The notes under the pieces were generated by a model. That model saw nothing but the letters and a program-made list of their open reading frames with translations, ran no database searches and had not been told where the DNA came from. The position numbers were made by a program, and so were the translations under genes. This document shows positions 42,616 through 55,227 of a DNA stretch of 64,000 nucleotides, one piece after another (within the stretch, counting starts at the first letter, position 1; every line of letters begins with the position of its first letter). Origin of the DNA: Phaseolus vulgaris (lineage: Eukaryota > Streptophyta > Magnoliopsida > Fabales > Fabaceae); NCBI RefSeq assembly GCF_000499845.2, contig NC_023753.2:9191791-9255790 (forward strand). The letters run 5' to 3'.

Positions 42616-43655
42616 ATCTTATTTATTACAAAAACAAACAACAAACAACTTAACATGATTTAATTATGAACATTTTTTTGCAATGAAAAATAGTTGTGGA
42701 AAATAGATTTAAACTCTCTTTCAATTTTGGTCCGTCATATATTTGAGTCAACCTAGTTAAAAATGAGAAAAAAAATTACTATATTACAAATATAATGCCA
42801 AACTATTTTTTTTTTTAAATTTATTGTGTTTAATATAAAAAATTTGAAAACTTAGGATGAATAGGCAAAAAAATTATTTAAAATATGTAAAATTTAAAGT
42901 TTGGGAAGAAAATTGATATGTAAATCAGAGTAGTCTTTTTTATTTATTTTTAATTCTTTATGTATTGTATGAAATTTTTAATTTTTTTTATTATGAATTT
43001 TAATTTTTTATATTTTATTTATTAAATATAACACACATATATAATTTTTTATATTAAAAATATCTATTTTAATTGAGGTATTCTGAGTGGCGTAATCTAT
43101 TAATTCATGATAAGTCATATAAGATCAATATTTTAAAGATTTCATATAAGTTAAATTAAATAAGTCAGGTTCAATTTGATAAATTGACTATTTTTTACAT
43201 CTATTTAAAAGAAATCAAGTGTAATTTACATTAAATTAAACAAAATTAGTATATTTTTTCTTCTTTTAATTTAAGCTCACTTAAGTTTGTTTTAACGGTA
43301 CAAATTCATAATAATACTTTTAGTTAGAGTTGAGTTCATCCTTGTTTGAGTTGTTCTAATTTTTGTTAAAATAATATATAAGAATTATTTTTCGTGATAT
43401 AAGTTAGGAATATTACCCCGAAAATGTTGAAATCTAAAAATATAAAATCACTTAAAAATAAATAAATTATTGTTTGCTTCTGGTGTGCATCCTGATTTTC
43501 ATTTGTTCAATTTATATTGTTAAAAAAAATAAAACTAAAAGGCAATTTAAAATGAATTTTTGGGTGAAAAATAAGAGTGAGAAGAGAAAACGGATAGCAA
43601 AGAAGAGAAGATAGATAGGCCTGAGAAGAAGAGAGAGAGGAAGAAGCTCTCAAAA
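42616..43655. other. AT-rich DNA and leader upstream of RPL21
   Basis: AT-rich to about 43560, then a purine-rich stretch with GAAGAAGAGAGAGAGGAAG just before the ATG, typical of plant housekeeping leaders. No TATA box could be singled out. Confidence 0.5.
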
Positions 43656-46595
43656 ATGGCCACTGCCACTGTTTCAACTCTCTGCGCAACTTTCGGAACC
43701 CATTGCACCATTTCCCACAACCCTAAACCTCTATTTTCTCAACCTTTCAATCTCAATCGTTTTCCTTCACACTCTTACAACCTCACTTTCTCGCCTCGCT
43801 CACCTCTCGCATCCCTTCCCAAGTCCTCAGAATCTGCGGTGGCCCAAACCGAAGCAGAAACCGGTTCGACCGAGCCTGAACCGGTCCAGATTGTCCCGGC
43901 TAAGCCACCCTCATGGGAACCCGGTCTCTTTGCTGTTGTAATGGTGAGTTCTGATTAATGAATAGGGAGTAGCTTCCTTTTTCTGAAGTTGGGTATGGGA
44001 TTCAGTGACCCAATGTGGAAAAGTTGCAAGCTTCGGTTTAAATTGTTGACCCAGATGAGTTTTCTGGCCAATTGCAATTGTACTTCAAGATTTGAGGCTG
44101 CTTTTAATTATTGCTTATGTATTTTTTGGTGCTATTGAAAAGTGGCGGTCATCGATTAAAACAGTTAATTCTGGTTGTTCGAAGTGTTGTTTTTGTTGTC
44201 CCACTTAAATTTTGTTGGATGGGGTAAATAGGATTTTTTTGGGGTTTCTGCTAATATTATCTTCTATTTTGTGTGATTCTGAACTTGTTTTTGTTGTATT
44301 GTTTAGATTGGTTCACGCCAATATATTGTTCATCCCGGGCGAAAGCTTGTTGTTCAGAGGTTGTCAGGTGCAAATGTTAATGATAAGGTGCATAACTATG
44401 ATAGCTTGTTTACTTCTTAACCTTGTTCTTAACTTCTGCTGTTTTGGAACAACAATATAAAGCCTTTTCTTACTATGCGGGGTTTGCTACATGGGTCAAA
44501 TGATGTTTTAATATTCTATTCTGAAATTATGTCTGTAGACGAACCCTTGACTTCTGAATCATGCTGATGTTGCTTGTAATTTTTCTCGGTCTCCCTCTAG
44601 CTCCAGTAATAGAGATACGCCTTAAGATCATCAACCACAGTTTTGCATAATTCTTAAAATTCTATCAATGCTTTTTTTTCTGTATTTGATTATGTGCATC
44701 ACAAGCCTACTACCATCACTTTCTCCCAAACATTATTGCTTCTAAAATTTCTGCCATTTGAACGTGATGGCTGCTGGGTAATAATCAGTTTAATAGTGAA
44801 TATCAGAATAGTCTTTATGCATGCGCAAGTGCATGAAGTACAGCATGTCATTTTTTGGGGGCAAAATACCAATGTTATTATTATTGATGTAACTGGTAGT
44901 CACAAGAAAAAATATCTGCAACAGACAGACAATTTATCTGTTCCTTTATTATAATATAACAAAGTTTTGGCTCTCCTAGTAGAGGCCTAGATAGATGTTT
45001 GGAGAATGAAGTTCATTGATTAGTTTACTCATACGATAATACAAAATTAAGAAAGCTCCATTCCTTTTTCTGTACGATTAATTATCATGAAAATTTAACT
45101 GATTGTAGATTTATAGCTACATGTTATTGTTCAATATATAATTTTGACCTATTAATGATCTGAACCATGGTTTAGGATAGGACCTATAATTTTAAAGGTT
45201 CCGACAAAAAAGTATTTTTAAGAAACTTGGCCTAAGCTGCGGGAAATGAAGTTATTTACAAGTGGTTCGGGGTGATGATGATGCAGCTAAAGTGATAATA
45301 CTAATAACTGCTGTAATTTTCTAAGATTATTTTATTATGAGTTTAACTTAGCTGTTGGGAACCACAGATTGCTTTGCATAAGGTTTTACTGGTTGGCACT
45401 GATACATCTTGCTACATTGGGAAACCAATAGTAACAGATGCTGTGGTATATGCAACGGTAGAAGAGCAGGTAAACCTCTTTCTTTTTGTTTATCTTCTCC
45501 AGATAGTATTTTTTTTTTTTTTTTCTGAAATCTTCTACCTACCATTTCAATTTTAATGCAGGGTTTAGACGACAAAGTAATTGTCTTCAAATATAAAAAG
45601 AAGAAACACTATCGCAGAACCATTGGACACAGACAGGTATAAAAGTTATGCTTTTATTTGTGCAATCAAATTATTTATCAAATATTTTGCAATTGAAATG
45701 TTGGTTTGCATGGCTTGGGAGTAGTTGGGAATCATTTATTCGAATGGGTGAATTCTCTCGTACCCTCTAATCTCTGAAGGGAGCTTGAAAATATGTGAAT
45801 CCATTTTCTTTGTTTGTGTGACTGACTACGTTAATTATGTTCTTGGCTAGAGATAAGCCATTATAAGTTACAATAAGCAGTCAACATGCATGAAAATTGT
45901 TAAAATGCATTTTGCATCTTTAGTTTTTAATTGTTCTTTCTTTTATCTAGTTACTTTTCACGAAGTTGAATTCAACCAAGGGAGAGAATAACAAATCCCT
46001 GCAATTTCTTGGTCTTAATGCTCATTGTTTCCATCAAGCTTCTATTCTATCTCTCAATGAGAAGCTATTTTTTCATATTTTATTAACCCTGGTTTTGCTC
46101 CATTATATTGTTGGTGTACAATAGCAATAAGGAGATTTAAACCTAGGATCTCATGCAAACTATCATCCCACCCTTCTTGGTAGTTTGGTGGAATGATCTG
46201 TCCGAGCTTTTATGGAAATGTAGAAGTAAAATGACAAAAAAATGGTTTTCATTCCTTGGGAACCAGCCATCTCCTTCCATGGCAGTCATCACTTCACCAT
46301 ACTTTTTAAGTGTCTATAATTAATTCCACTTATTTTAAGATTACCATTACATTAACGTTATGCTACTTAAACCATACAATGACTTGTGGGAATCTGATTA
46401 AAAAATAATTTTTTTGTGACATCTCACCAAATAAAGCTTATTTAAAAATATGATTTCGTCATTGTGATTCTTGACAATGTGTTGATTTTCAACATGTAAC
46501 AGCCACATACACGTCTACGGATAAATAGCATTATGGGCTATGAGAACTACCCAAAAGTTACTATGGACGATATCAAGGAGGATTTAGAATCATGA
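43656..46595 (+). CDS. RPL21: 50S ribosomal protein L21, chloroplast precursor
   Basis: A nuclear gene for a protein of the plastid 50S ribosomal subunit that binds 23S rRNA. Exons are 43656-43943, 44307-44387, 45368-45469, 45562-45636 and 46503-46595. All are in phase 0 with GT-AG borders and give 212 residues, close to the 220 of the Arabidopsis protein. Residues 1 to about 55 are rich in Ser, Thr and Pro and low in acidic residues, as a plastid transit peptide should be; an acidic linker (SESAVAQTEAETGSTEPEPV) follows. The mature L21 fold starts at LFAVVMIGSRQYIV and continues through VLLVGTDTSCYIGKP. It ends in the L21 signature KKKKHYRRTIGHRQPHTRLR (residues 169-188). The ATG is the first in frame after the purine-rich leader. 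Nothing is broken. Confidence 0.95.
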
Positions 46596-48001
46596 ACATC
46601 TTGTGAACTGTCCCTATACTGTAGCTTCGTCATCTCCAATTTTATGCAATCATTCCGCCATTTTTAGTTTTGCTTTAATTAGATATGTAATTGCATATTG
46701 TAATGTATTATTGTAATCTCCCGTTTCCAAATACATTGCTATTTCTCTCTCTCCAAGTTACACGTGCCAATTTTCACTCATATAATGTGCTTTTGTTTGC
46801 TTGAAATTGTTGTATTTTCAGTTCTCTCTTGCCTTCCATTGAAGAATGGCTGGAACAAATTTAATTTCAAAGTTTTAAGTGATTGGCTTATCCTCTTTTA
46901 AGTAGTTCCGTTCTTATGTGTAGCAAGTAAAAAACTTAGTTAATGTAGAACCATTTGGCACTTGTGAATTTTTCCTTATGCGATATGAAATTTTTAGACA
47001 ATCGTCTTTCCTTAATGAGTTTTCTAAAATGAACTCATGATCTGATACCTGCAATTTGTCACTTGATGTCCACCCAATGTGTACTCGAACCATGCAACAA
47101 GAGATGGGTTAGTAGCACTTAAACTTGAATAATGTTTCAAGATATCTTTTTAATATCTTAATTCTAAAGAATTTTACCTAAGTACATTATTAGTGTCAAC
47201 TTTTATGGAAGCACATATTCATTTGAAAATCGAAAAGATTTTCATTGTAAAATGCAATTGAGATGTTCTGACTTTACTATGCTTAAGTTTCGTCAGTTAA
47301 TGCAATGGCATTAACTACAAACGTGATTGGCTTTTAGCTATATTCACATAGAATAAATCTTATTATTGAAGCTATGTATGACGAAAGCAATGGAGTGAAA
47401 CTAAACACCAACTCTTTAAGCGCAGATTGCAATATCTGGCTGATATAATATAAACAGTCCGTTTCAATCTAAGTTTATACGTAACATCGAAATGACTTCC
47501 TGTTGGAGACAGAGCATCAAATTGGATAACAATATCAGAGACATAGAGGTGAATCTAACGAGAGGAAGAGTAATGGTTGAAATTCTCTACCATCATATGT
47601 TAAATTGAAAAAGCAACACTAACAGATAAAAGTCAGATCCTAAATGGTGAGAAGCAAGTATGCATACTGCATCGCTAAACAATCACCACAACCTTCCTGA
47701 TGACATCAATGCCAGTACGTGTAATTTAATGCTCCAACAAAGCCTCGTAACCGTAGCTCAATTGATTGTACACCACTCACTCAGCTATGTTTACCCTTGC
47801 TATCTCCACACGACCAAAAAATAAAAAGGGAAACATAAAAAACTTAGGCTCCACCACAGAAAATAAAATGGAGCATATGCCACTGTTTAAGTTAATAACA
47901 ATACATCCTTTCTCATTGATATCTTTCTTCAATATTATCTTCTCTGATAACGTAACTTATCTTTTGACAAAATGTATAATGCAAGCTAAGCCCGCACAAC
48001 T
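46596..48001. other. Convergent intergenic region between RPL21 and the TMEM41-like gene
   Basis: It holds the 3' untranslated regions of both genes, which face each other. An open frame at 47766-48137 on the plus strand overlaps the last exon of the minus-strand gene and is its shadow. No other feature was recognised. Confidence 0.55.
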
Positions 48002-50459
48002 TCACTCGTATACTCTCTTTCTCTTCAGAAGTGTTGGAACTATGGAAACAAAACCAATGAGGAAAAGTACCGATAATGTCTTAAAATCATATAGATCCTT
48101 AATTGACTTCAGATCCCCAAGAGCAAGGCCAGCCTGATTAAACAACAATAGAGAGGTTAGGAGTGCAATAAAAGAAAAGCAGAAGATCATCAAAAGCATG
48201 ACTATCATAGATGATACTTAGCCTTTTCATCCATAAATTAGCAATTATAAGCAACAACCATCCACGTTGATTGAAATCAAAATATGACTCGGTAAAAGTG
48301 AGAAAAACATACTAACGTAAGAACACATGGTCCGCATTGGCCTAATACAAATGAAAGGAGATACAAAATGTACAAAAGCAATCAACAAGGAAACTACTTT
48401 TACCACTTCAATAACCTAATACAGCTAATGGCAGAAACCAAAGGGACAACAACAGAAAATACATCCTAAGCAGTTGGAAAAAAAAGATTTAGATGCATTT
48501 CTCAATATAGCAGTTCTTAATGGAACTAATAATGTGCCATACATTGCTAGCATAATCTTTCAAATCCTCAATAGCCTTCAAGATAAATGCTGCAATAAAT
48601 CTCATAGCTTAATAATGATTTACTCAAGTTGTTCTAATATGTAAAATATAAATGAATCATCTGTGAGCACTCATATATATGCATTGAAACAAAAATCACC
48701 TCAATACATTAATGAACTGTTTCCTTAGGAATAAAAAACATCCCACTCCAACTTAAACAGATCTAATTAATAAAGTTCCTTGGTATTAAAAACAAAACCA
48801 GTACATTGTCAATTGTAAAGCTTATACCCTCGGAAGGTATCTTAAATCCAGAGACACCTGGATCTTAAGTTGCTGACCATCCATCAAATAAATTTTTTAA
48901 GAAGCATTCAAGAAGATACTCTATCCCTCATTTCTATCTAAGAAGAATAATTTTCAAATGCAAAAGTAAAAGCAAAAAGCCCGAAGTTATCAAAAAGCAA
49001 GATTTTATTCCTGTGTAGAATAAAAAAGGGGAGGGAGGGGTTGAACTTTCATCAGAACATGCATAGCTAAATCATACATAAAAAACAAAAATGTATTTCA
49101 ATGAATATTTACATGTTATAAATTAACAGACAGGAGATAGATTTCAATGATATAAGGGCGACAAAGAAAGAGATTTCAGGGCAAAAAACCATGTTGTCTC
49201 TCATTTAGCTCGCCCAATCCAACCCACAAAAATAAAAGATTAATGTTAGGTTTTGGAGCTCAAATTCACAGGGGTTAGCGATCTTCCCTAATGATCCTAG
49301 TCTCTAATTCTACAGGTTGAAAAGCTGCATATTCTCAAGCATGGAGAAGCGTGAGAAATAGTAGAACAGTGCAATCTTAGGTGCAAAATCACGATCTTGA
49401 CAACCTTGTAAAAGCCTATAGGCAAGTACACGAGACCCACTAACTAAAAGGAGCTCACACAAAAAAAGAAAGCAGACACGTACAGAATAAAAATTTGGAA
49501 TAGGATAAAAATATCTAATTCAGAGAAACCAGCAAAGCAAGCATATTGCAGAAAAACAATACCACCAGCACAGAAGCTTACTCTGACAGTAATATATGCA
49601 GCCGGAACAAGACCAACCAAAGTAGCCAAAAAGAATATATGAAACGGAACATCAACAATGGGAGAGGCCAAATTGATGAACAGATTTGGCAATGTCGGGG
49701 TTATCCTCAGAAAAAGCATGTAATTCAGCAGCTTATCCCTACGCTTTGCAATCTGATTCAACCACCCAGAAAACAAAATTCCACATTAACAACACCCACC
49801 AAATTCAAAGTGTTGTCATGAACATAGAAAAAAAAAGGATATAAAGACAAACCTCAGCTTGGAAGAACCTTAGCTTCTCAGGCCACATCCAAGTAACCAA
49901 AGGCCTGCCAATTAACTTAGACAAAAAGAAACAGGAAGATGCACCGGCAGTGGCATTGAAAACAACCAATAGTATTCCTCGTACAACTCCGAAAAGCGCC
50001 CCAGCTAAGAGGGACATGAAGATTGTCCCAGGAATCATGAAAGTCTGCATGAAGATGTATGTGGAGCAGTAGCCAAGAATGAACTGCGCAGGATTGTTGG
50101 TCGCATACGTCGAAAGATTTTCCCTTTAACACAATAAATAGATAAATAAACAAATTTCATACAATGATGATTAAAATATAAAAAGAAGAAACAGCATAGT
50201 TGTTATGGTTAAGGTACTTGAGGAGGCGAAGATCGGAGAGCGTGCGGGGTAGTTTGAGGCTGGTGTAAGCGGCGGGGGGCATGGTGAGGTAAATGCAGAA
50301 GAGGCCGGTGGAGAACACGAAGAAGACGGCAACGGCGGCGGCGAATTCCCACGTGTTGAGCGGGAACCTCTCCAATTTGGGCTTCTTGGCGGAGGGTGAA
50401 TCGTCATCCTCGCCCTTCTCTTCATCCCTCGTCGCCGTCACATTCCTCGGCGCCGCCAT
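48002..50459 (-). CDS. TMEM41/VTT-domain (SNARE-associated Golgi family) membrane protein
   Basis: A multi-pass membrane protein of the VTT/DedA clan. The animal member TMEM41B is an ER lipid scramblase needed for autophagosome formation; the same activity in this plant protein is inference. Minus-strand exons are 50218-50459, 49853-50123, 49582-49752 and 48002-48133, giving 271 residues. The start is the ATG at 50459; the in-frame codon at 50471 is TTG. After a charged N-terminus (residues 1-35) comes a membrane segment at about 38-60. The VTT core follows with FMIPGTIFMSLLAGALFG (109-126) and RITPTLPNLFINLASP (187-202), both close to TMEM41B, and then a last membrane segment near 247-262. 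The C-terminus KRKRVYE is basic and cytosolic in type. Intron 3 is about 1.4 kb with nothing recognised in it. A GA microsatellite lies in the leader region. Confidence 0.92.
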
Positions 50460-50588
50460 AGTACGATCCAATTAACCAAATCTCATGGGAATCGAGCCGA
50501 CCGGAGTTCGAGGTATTGGGGATTTTAAAGGGTGGATGCTATTATGCTCTTCTTCTTTGTTTGGGTGAAAACCCTTAGATTTGGGGCC

Positions 50589-50592
<4 letters not shown>

Positions 50593-50624
<32 letters not shown>
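50593..50624. repeat. (GA)16 microsatellite in the TMEM41-like leader
   Basis: A perfect GA run, CT when read with the gene, about 135 bp above the ATG and probably in the 5' untranslated region or core promoter. CT/GA repeats there are common in plants and can affect expression; here that is only a possibility. Confidence 0.93.
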
Positions 50625-50627
<3 letters not shown>

Positions 50628-53600
50628 CCTTCTGCGAAATTTAGCTGCAATGCAATCTGATGGAGAGAGAGAGAAAGAGAGCTTTTCAATTTCAACTTTG
50701 AAGAACATAAGAATTAAGAAGACTGTGATTTTATTTTCTCCTTCTTCTTGTTATTTCTTGCAATTTTCCCGGAATCCCTTCTTTTTGCGGCATTTTTCTA
50801 ATATTTTCATTAACCTTTTTCTTCCATTTTTTTTATCTCAACAAATTTGAAAATGTTCATTTCTCTCTTCATGATATTTTGAAGAGGAGAAAATGTAAAT
50901 TAAAATTAAAAAAATAAAGACAAAATATTTTGAAATTTTTAGAAATCAACTATTTTTCTTCCAATATTTTTTAACTAAATAAAAGATAAAGGTGCTGATA
51001 CAAAAAAAAAAAAAGACAAAGCTTTGTTATTTGTGTCTTTTTTTTGTTGTCGTTTTATTTTCAGTCAGACAAACGTAATATTATGTTTATCCTGAATAGT
51101 ACTTATTATTACTACTGTACTTAGAAAATATGGTATACATTTATTTATTTATACAATTTTTTATTTATTTATTTTTAAATAGATATTGAAAAAATACATT
51201 TTATATTTTACTAGTAAAAATACAGACACAATGTGTCTGTGTATTCACATCTTCCTAAAAAAACAGTTATAAAAACAAATTCTCTTTATATATAAGTTTA
51301 TATATATAGATAAAGAGAACAAAATTTGTGTGGAAGACTGAAATTTAAATTATTTCATTATACGATAACAAAAATTGAATTTAATGATTTCAAATTTTAA
51401 ATGTATTAAAAACAAAACAAAAGATAAAAAAAAAACTAAAACTAACTCAACGGAACTAAAAACATACTTAAGTATTTTAGAAATATGACAATTATAAAAT
51501 TTAAGTAGATGTATATGCCATCATTGTATTTATTTTTAATTTATTTTAATTCTTTTATTTATTTTATTTCACACAAATATATCCATACATTTCATTATAC
51601 TAAAAAAAGTGATTAAAAAAGTGTATATTTTAATCAAATTAATGAATTAAATCAATGGATCTCAATTTTATAATCATGGTATTTTTATCGTTAGCGTATA
51701 ATTTAATTATTGTAATAAATGATAATTTATATTACCTTAAATACTAATCCACTATATGATAATAATAAATCAATAACAATCATTCTCTTATTTATACCAT
51801 TACTTAACTACATATTTCTTAGATATTAATCATGTGTTTCTTGTTTCAAATTCTACTCTTAATTACTTTTTTATCTTATATTTTGATTGAAATTACTTTA
51901 AGTTGATAAATCGTGCGAGAGGTGTGTGACTTAGTAAAAATATAATAGATTCCAAAAACAACAGTATGCAACAAAAATTTGAAGAACAACTAAAACAACT
52001 TGAGCCCCGTTTAAATAGACTTAAAATAAGCGAAAAGAATAATTATCATTTCAATTCCTAAAAATCCAAAAAATTCTATCATACAAAAGTTTTATAAAAT
52101 TTTCAAGTCTTATTTTAATTTTAATAAATCTCATGGTGCAAGACCATTTTTAAGACTCATAAATTTTGATCTAAACATGAAATTTTACAATATTTTTAAC
52201 AAAAGTTGTTTATAAATAAAAATATTATTTTAATGTGAGTATTATATAATTTGTTTCAAAATTGAAAAAAATATCCAATAAAAATGACTCGTAAATAAAA
52301 ATATTTGTAATATATATATATATATATATATATATTTAACTTAACTTTTATTATATACTCTTTTATACATCCTTTAGCTGATGCCTACTCACACACCTGT
52401 AGGAAGTCTTAGTTCTAGAATTTTTCCTATACCACCATATTTTCTTCTTATATCCCATATTTTTTAAAATAACAAAATTACTCTTATATTTTATTGTTTG
52501 TTTTTAATTTTGGACTGTAAAATCTAGAGAATTTTCAGAATACAAAATTTAAACTTTAACATTTGTGATTTTTTGTATTTTAGAAAATCTAAAATTTATA
52601 ATTTTGGATTGTTGAATTCAAAATACAAATTTTCTAGAAACCTAATTAAAAAGAGTAATTATAGTGTTTTTCTAGATATAGAGGTCGAAGAAGAAACACA
52701 GAGAGATGCTGGAAGAATTTGTGGGTTGTAACTTGGGGGTGGTCAAGGTCATGTCTTTGAGATATTTGTTTAATCCAACAGGAAAAAAATGTTTTGTAGA
52801 AAAGAATATTCGGAGCACAAAACAAGCAAAAACATTGATCCAGAAAATTTTTGCTATAAGTATACCCCAAAACTTTATTTTATTTGTTTCTACAAAAATA
52901 TTTTTCATCAAATACGTTTTTGTTGTTCATAGAATAAAATGGAAATACGAATCAAGGATGTGAGATCTTCATACAAAACAAAAACACATATCTGTTTCGA
53001 TCATCTATTTAATTTTAAATATAAATTATTTTTTAAAAGGTACTAAATAAATGAAAACAAACTATCATTTTTAATTGAAATTACTTTGTAAGCATTTATT
53101 GTATAGTTTAAGGAATTTTTTTTAACGAATACTTTAAAATTAAAAAGTTATAAAAAAATTATAACTTTAAAATCAACTAACATGATCTGGACAACAGTAG
53201 AGTTTAAGACAATTTGATCTCATCTAATTTTATTGGTTTATTATTCTTTTGATTGCTTATAAGTGAGGTTTAATGTGCCGCATCTATGTCTAATGGACAC
53301 TAGGTATATATGCTAGGATAAGTAATAGATATATATTTTCTTTGTAAATCATATTTCTTTTGAGCAAGTTAGGACTTAGGTTGTGTTTGTTTTTTTGATG
53401 ACATTGTAGTTGAAGAAGACAGATGAACATGTGTCACTCCTGTTTGTTTCAATGGAGCGTTGAGTGTGAAGGTGTAGGGGGAGGAAAAGTTGTGGGTGTC
53501 GCTCGTCTTCTCACCACTGAAGAGAAAAGAGAGCATGGTAAGGAGAAAACCACGTGGGAGAGGTTGGAATACCATGTTACCCCTTGCTTTTCTTCAACTT

Positions 53601-53650
53601 TATACTTTATGCATGCTATGCACAAGAGATTTCTCACTTTGGTCCAGGGA
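50625..53650. other. AT-rich intergenic DNA
   Basis: It includes the upstream region of the TMEM41-like gene and then AT-rich DNA. A short palindrome, CAGACACAATGTGTCTG, lies at about 51221, and an imperfect inverted repeat of CTCTTTAT words at about 51280-51330. A TA microsatellite is at 52311-52334. Open frames near 52700 and 53450 match no family I know. Confidence 0.45.
52311..52334. repeat. (TA)12 microsatellite
   Basis: A perfect TA run in intergenic DNA. Confidence 0.95.
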
Positions 53651-53655
53651 ATATG

Positions 53656-53775
53656 TATTACAAAGTGGAATTTAAGCCTAACTCAACCTTATAAAACCAG
53701 CTCATGGGGTGAGGTTTGCACCCACTTATATACAATGAAATATTCTCATCTCTAGTCGATGTGGGATCTCCAACA
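53656..53775 (-). repeat. TRIM LTR 1 (3' LTR)
   Basis: 120 bp, preceded on the minus strand by the purine tract. On the plus strand it ends GGGATCTCCAACA. Confidence 0.92.
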
Positions 53776-53901
53776 CACCCCTCTCACGCCGAGACTAACA
53801 ACTCGTGTGTGGGACAACATATTATGGGTGGTCCGATAACGACCCGATAGCGGGTGGCACGATAGGCCCAACAAACACTCGCTAGGATATGCTTTAAATG
53901 A

Positions 53902-53912
53902 CTCTGATACCA
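53902..53912 (-). other. TRIM primer-binding site
   Basis: TGGTATCAGAG on the minus strand is complementary to the 3' end of initiator methionine tRNA. It directly follows LTR 2. Confidence 0.88.
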
Positions 53913-54032
53913 TATTACGAAGTGGACTTTAAGCCTAACTTAATCCCATAAAATCGGCTCATAAGATGAGATTTGCACCCACTTATATACAATGAATTGT
54001 CCTCATCTCTAGTCGATGTGGGATCTTCAACA
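53913..54032 (-). repeat. TRIM LTR 2 (middle LTR)
   Basis: 120 bp, the most altered of the three (TGTTGAAGATCC at its start), and directly upstream of the primer site. Confidence 0.92.
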
Positions 54033-54039
54033 CAAACCA

Positions 54040-54159
54040 TATTATGGAATGGACTTTAAGCCTAACTCAACCCCATAAAACCGGCTTATGGGGTGAGGTT
54101 TGCACCCACTTATATACAATGAATTGTCCTCATCTCTAGTCGATGTGGGATCTCCAACA
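54040..54159 (-). repeat. TRIM LTR 3 (outer 5' LTR)
   Basis: 120 bp, next to the right-hand copy of the ATATG target duplication. Confidence 0.92.
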
Positions 54160-54569
54160 ATATGTTTGACCACAGTTGAATGCAATTTGAATGCCATGAA
54201 TGTGAGAATAGATAGGTCATAATAAAGTGTGCTCATTCATGTATATAAAAACATGCTTATCAGAAGTTAAATGAATATATTCACGTGATTACAATTTCAA
54301 CAATATATATTAATGAATATAAGTCTAAGTTGTACAAATTATGTATAATATTTCCTTATAAAAACATCACATAACCACCCAACTACTTTGTTTGCACAAA
54401 ATGTGCATCCCTAAGCTAGTCATACATGTGGGTGAGGGCGACAACACCCCATGAATATCCAACACACATGTATAAATTGTTAAACAACTACAACTATGAC
54501 ACGCTAATAAATGTCACACTTTTATCTATAAAGATTGTGCATCCCACAAGATACAACAAATAAGCCCAA

Positions 54570-55227
54570 AATGTAGACTACATCTCTAATGGATGAAATA
54601 CTCCTCATATATTTCTCGCAACCAACTGGGTCTAACATGTGTGACACAACAAAGCCTCAACTATGTTCTGACATCATCCAAGTTCATCTCAACTTAACTA
54701 ACAATGTTGACACTGACGTTAAATCCAACGTCACATATTCACAAAATTGTTCCATGATGGGGATATGCAGAAACGTAGGCACATCATCCAATGTGATGAT
54801 CATCTCACCAACGGGAATGTGGAAAGTGTTGGTGTCCTGGTGTCACATTTTGACAAAGTTTGATATGAGACTCTTATCAACAATTTCATAGTTGATATCG
54901 CACAACAACTACAATCCTGAGTTAAACTCGACAACCTCAATCTAGGAATAAGGGATCCATATTTTACTTAACTTAAACTCATAGGATACAAACTTCAATA
55001 TCCCTCGATCCTAACGAAAATATATCTGTGTTTCTAACTATAAATAGTAATAAATGACCAAACGTAACGTCAGTAACTGAAGTTTTTATTTCTTACCTCA
55101 TTGTCCCATGGTCTTAATGCAAAGTGATAACATAACTCACTAGTATGGAGGTATCATAAGGTCCATTGGGAAATCCTTGTTGCGCATCATGTCCTCCAAC
55201 AACCTCATACAACACATCACCATCAAT
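54570..55227 (-). pseudogene. Plant mobile domain (PMD) gene remnant
   Basis: Translating the minus strand gives broken pieces of the PMD (aminotransferase-like mobile domain) family, in order. GFPNGPYDTSILVSYV lies near 55160-55110, GILKFVSYEFK near 55010, and YEIVDKSLISNFVKM then a stop near 54890-54850. NTFHIPVGEMIITLDDV and PTFLHIPI lie near 54835-54760, and HVRPSWLREIYEEY near 54640-54600 in another frame. At least two stops and a frameshift separate them, and the gap near 55030-55100 may be an old intron. In plants such genes occur as host genes (MAIL1, MAIN) and inside Mutator-like and other transposons. The 5' end stops exactly where the CACTA-like element begins. Recognised by motif memory only. 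Confidence 0.7.

Larger units (their letters stand above)
53656..54159 (-). mobile_element. TRIM retrotransposon with three LTRs
   Basis: On the minus strand the order is LTR (54040-54159), LTR (53913-54032), primer site TGGTATCAGAG (53902-53912), internal region of about 135 bp, purine tract CGTGAGAGGGGTG (53776-53788), and LTR (53656-53775). Each LTR is 120 bp, starting TGTTGGAGATCC or TGTTGAAGATCC and ending AATA. The first two are joined by only 7 bp (CAAACCA on the plus strand), which keeps traces of the primer site. The whole unit is flanked by ATATG at 53651-53655 and 54160-54164, a perfect 5-bp target duplication. No protein is encoded, so it would need enzymes from another element. 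Confidence 0.93.

Noticed and set aside
47740..47790. A tRNA-like word GTAGCTCAATTGATTGTAC
   Set aside because: It resembles a D-arm, but no matching acceptor stem, anticodon arm or T-arm follows.
54589..54891. A 100-codon plus-strand frame
   Set aside because: The minus strand of the same bases carries PMD motifs in order, so this frame is its shadow.
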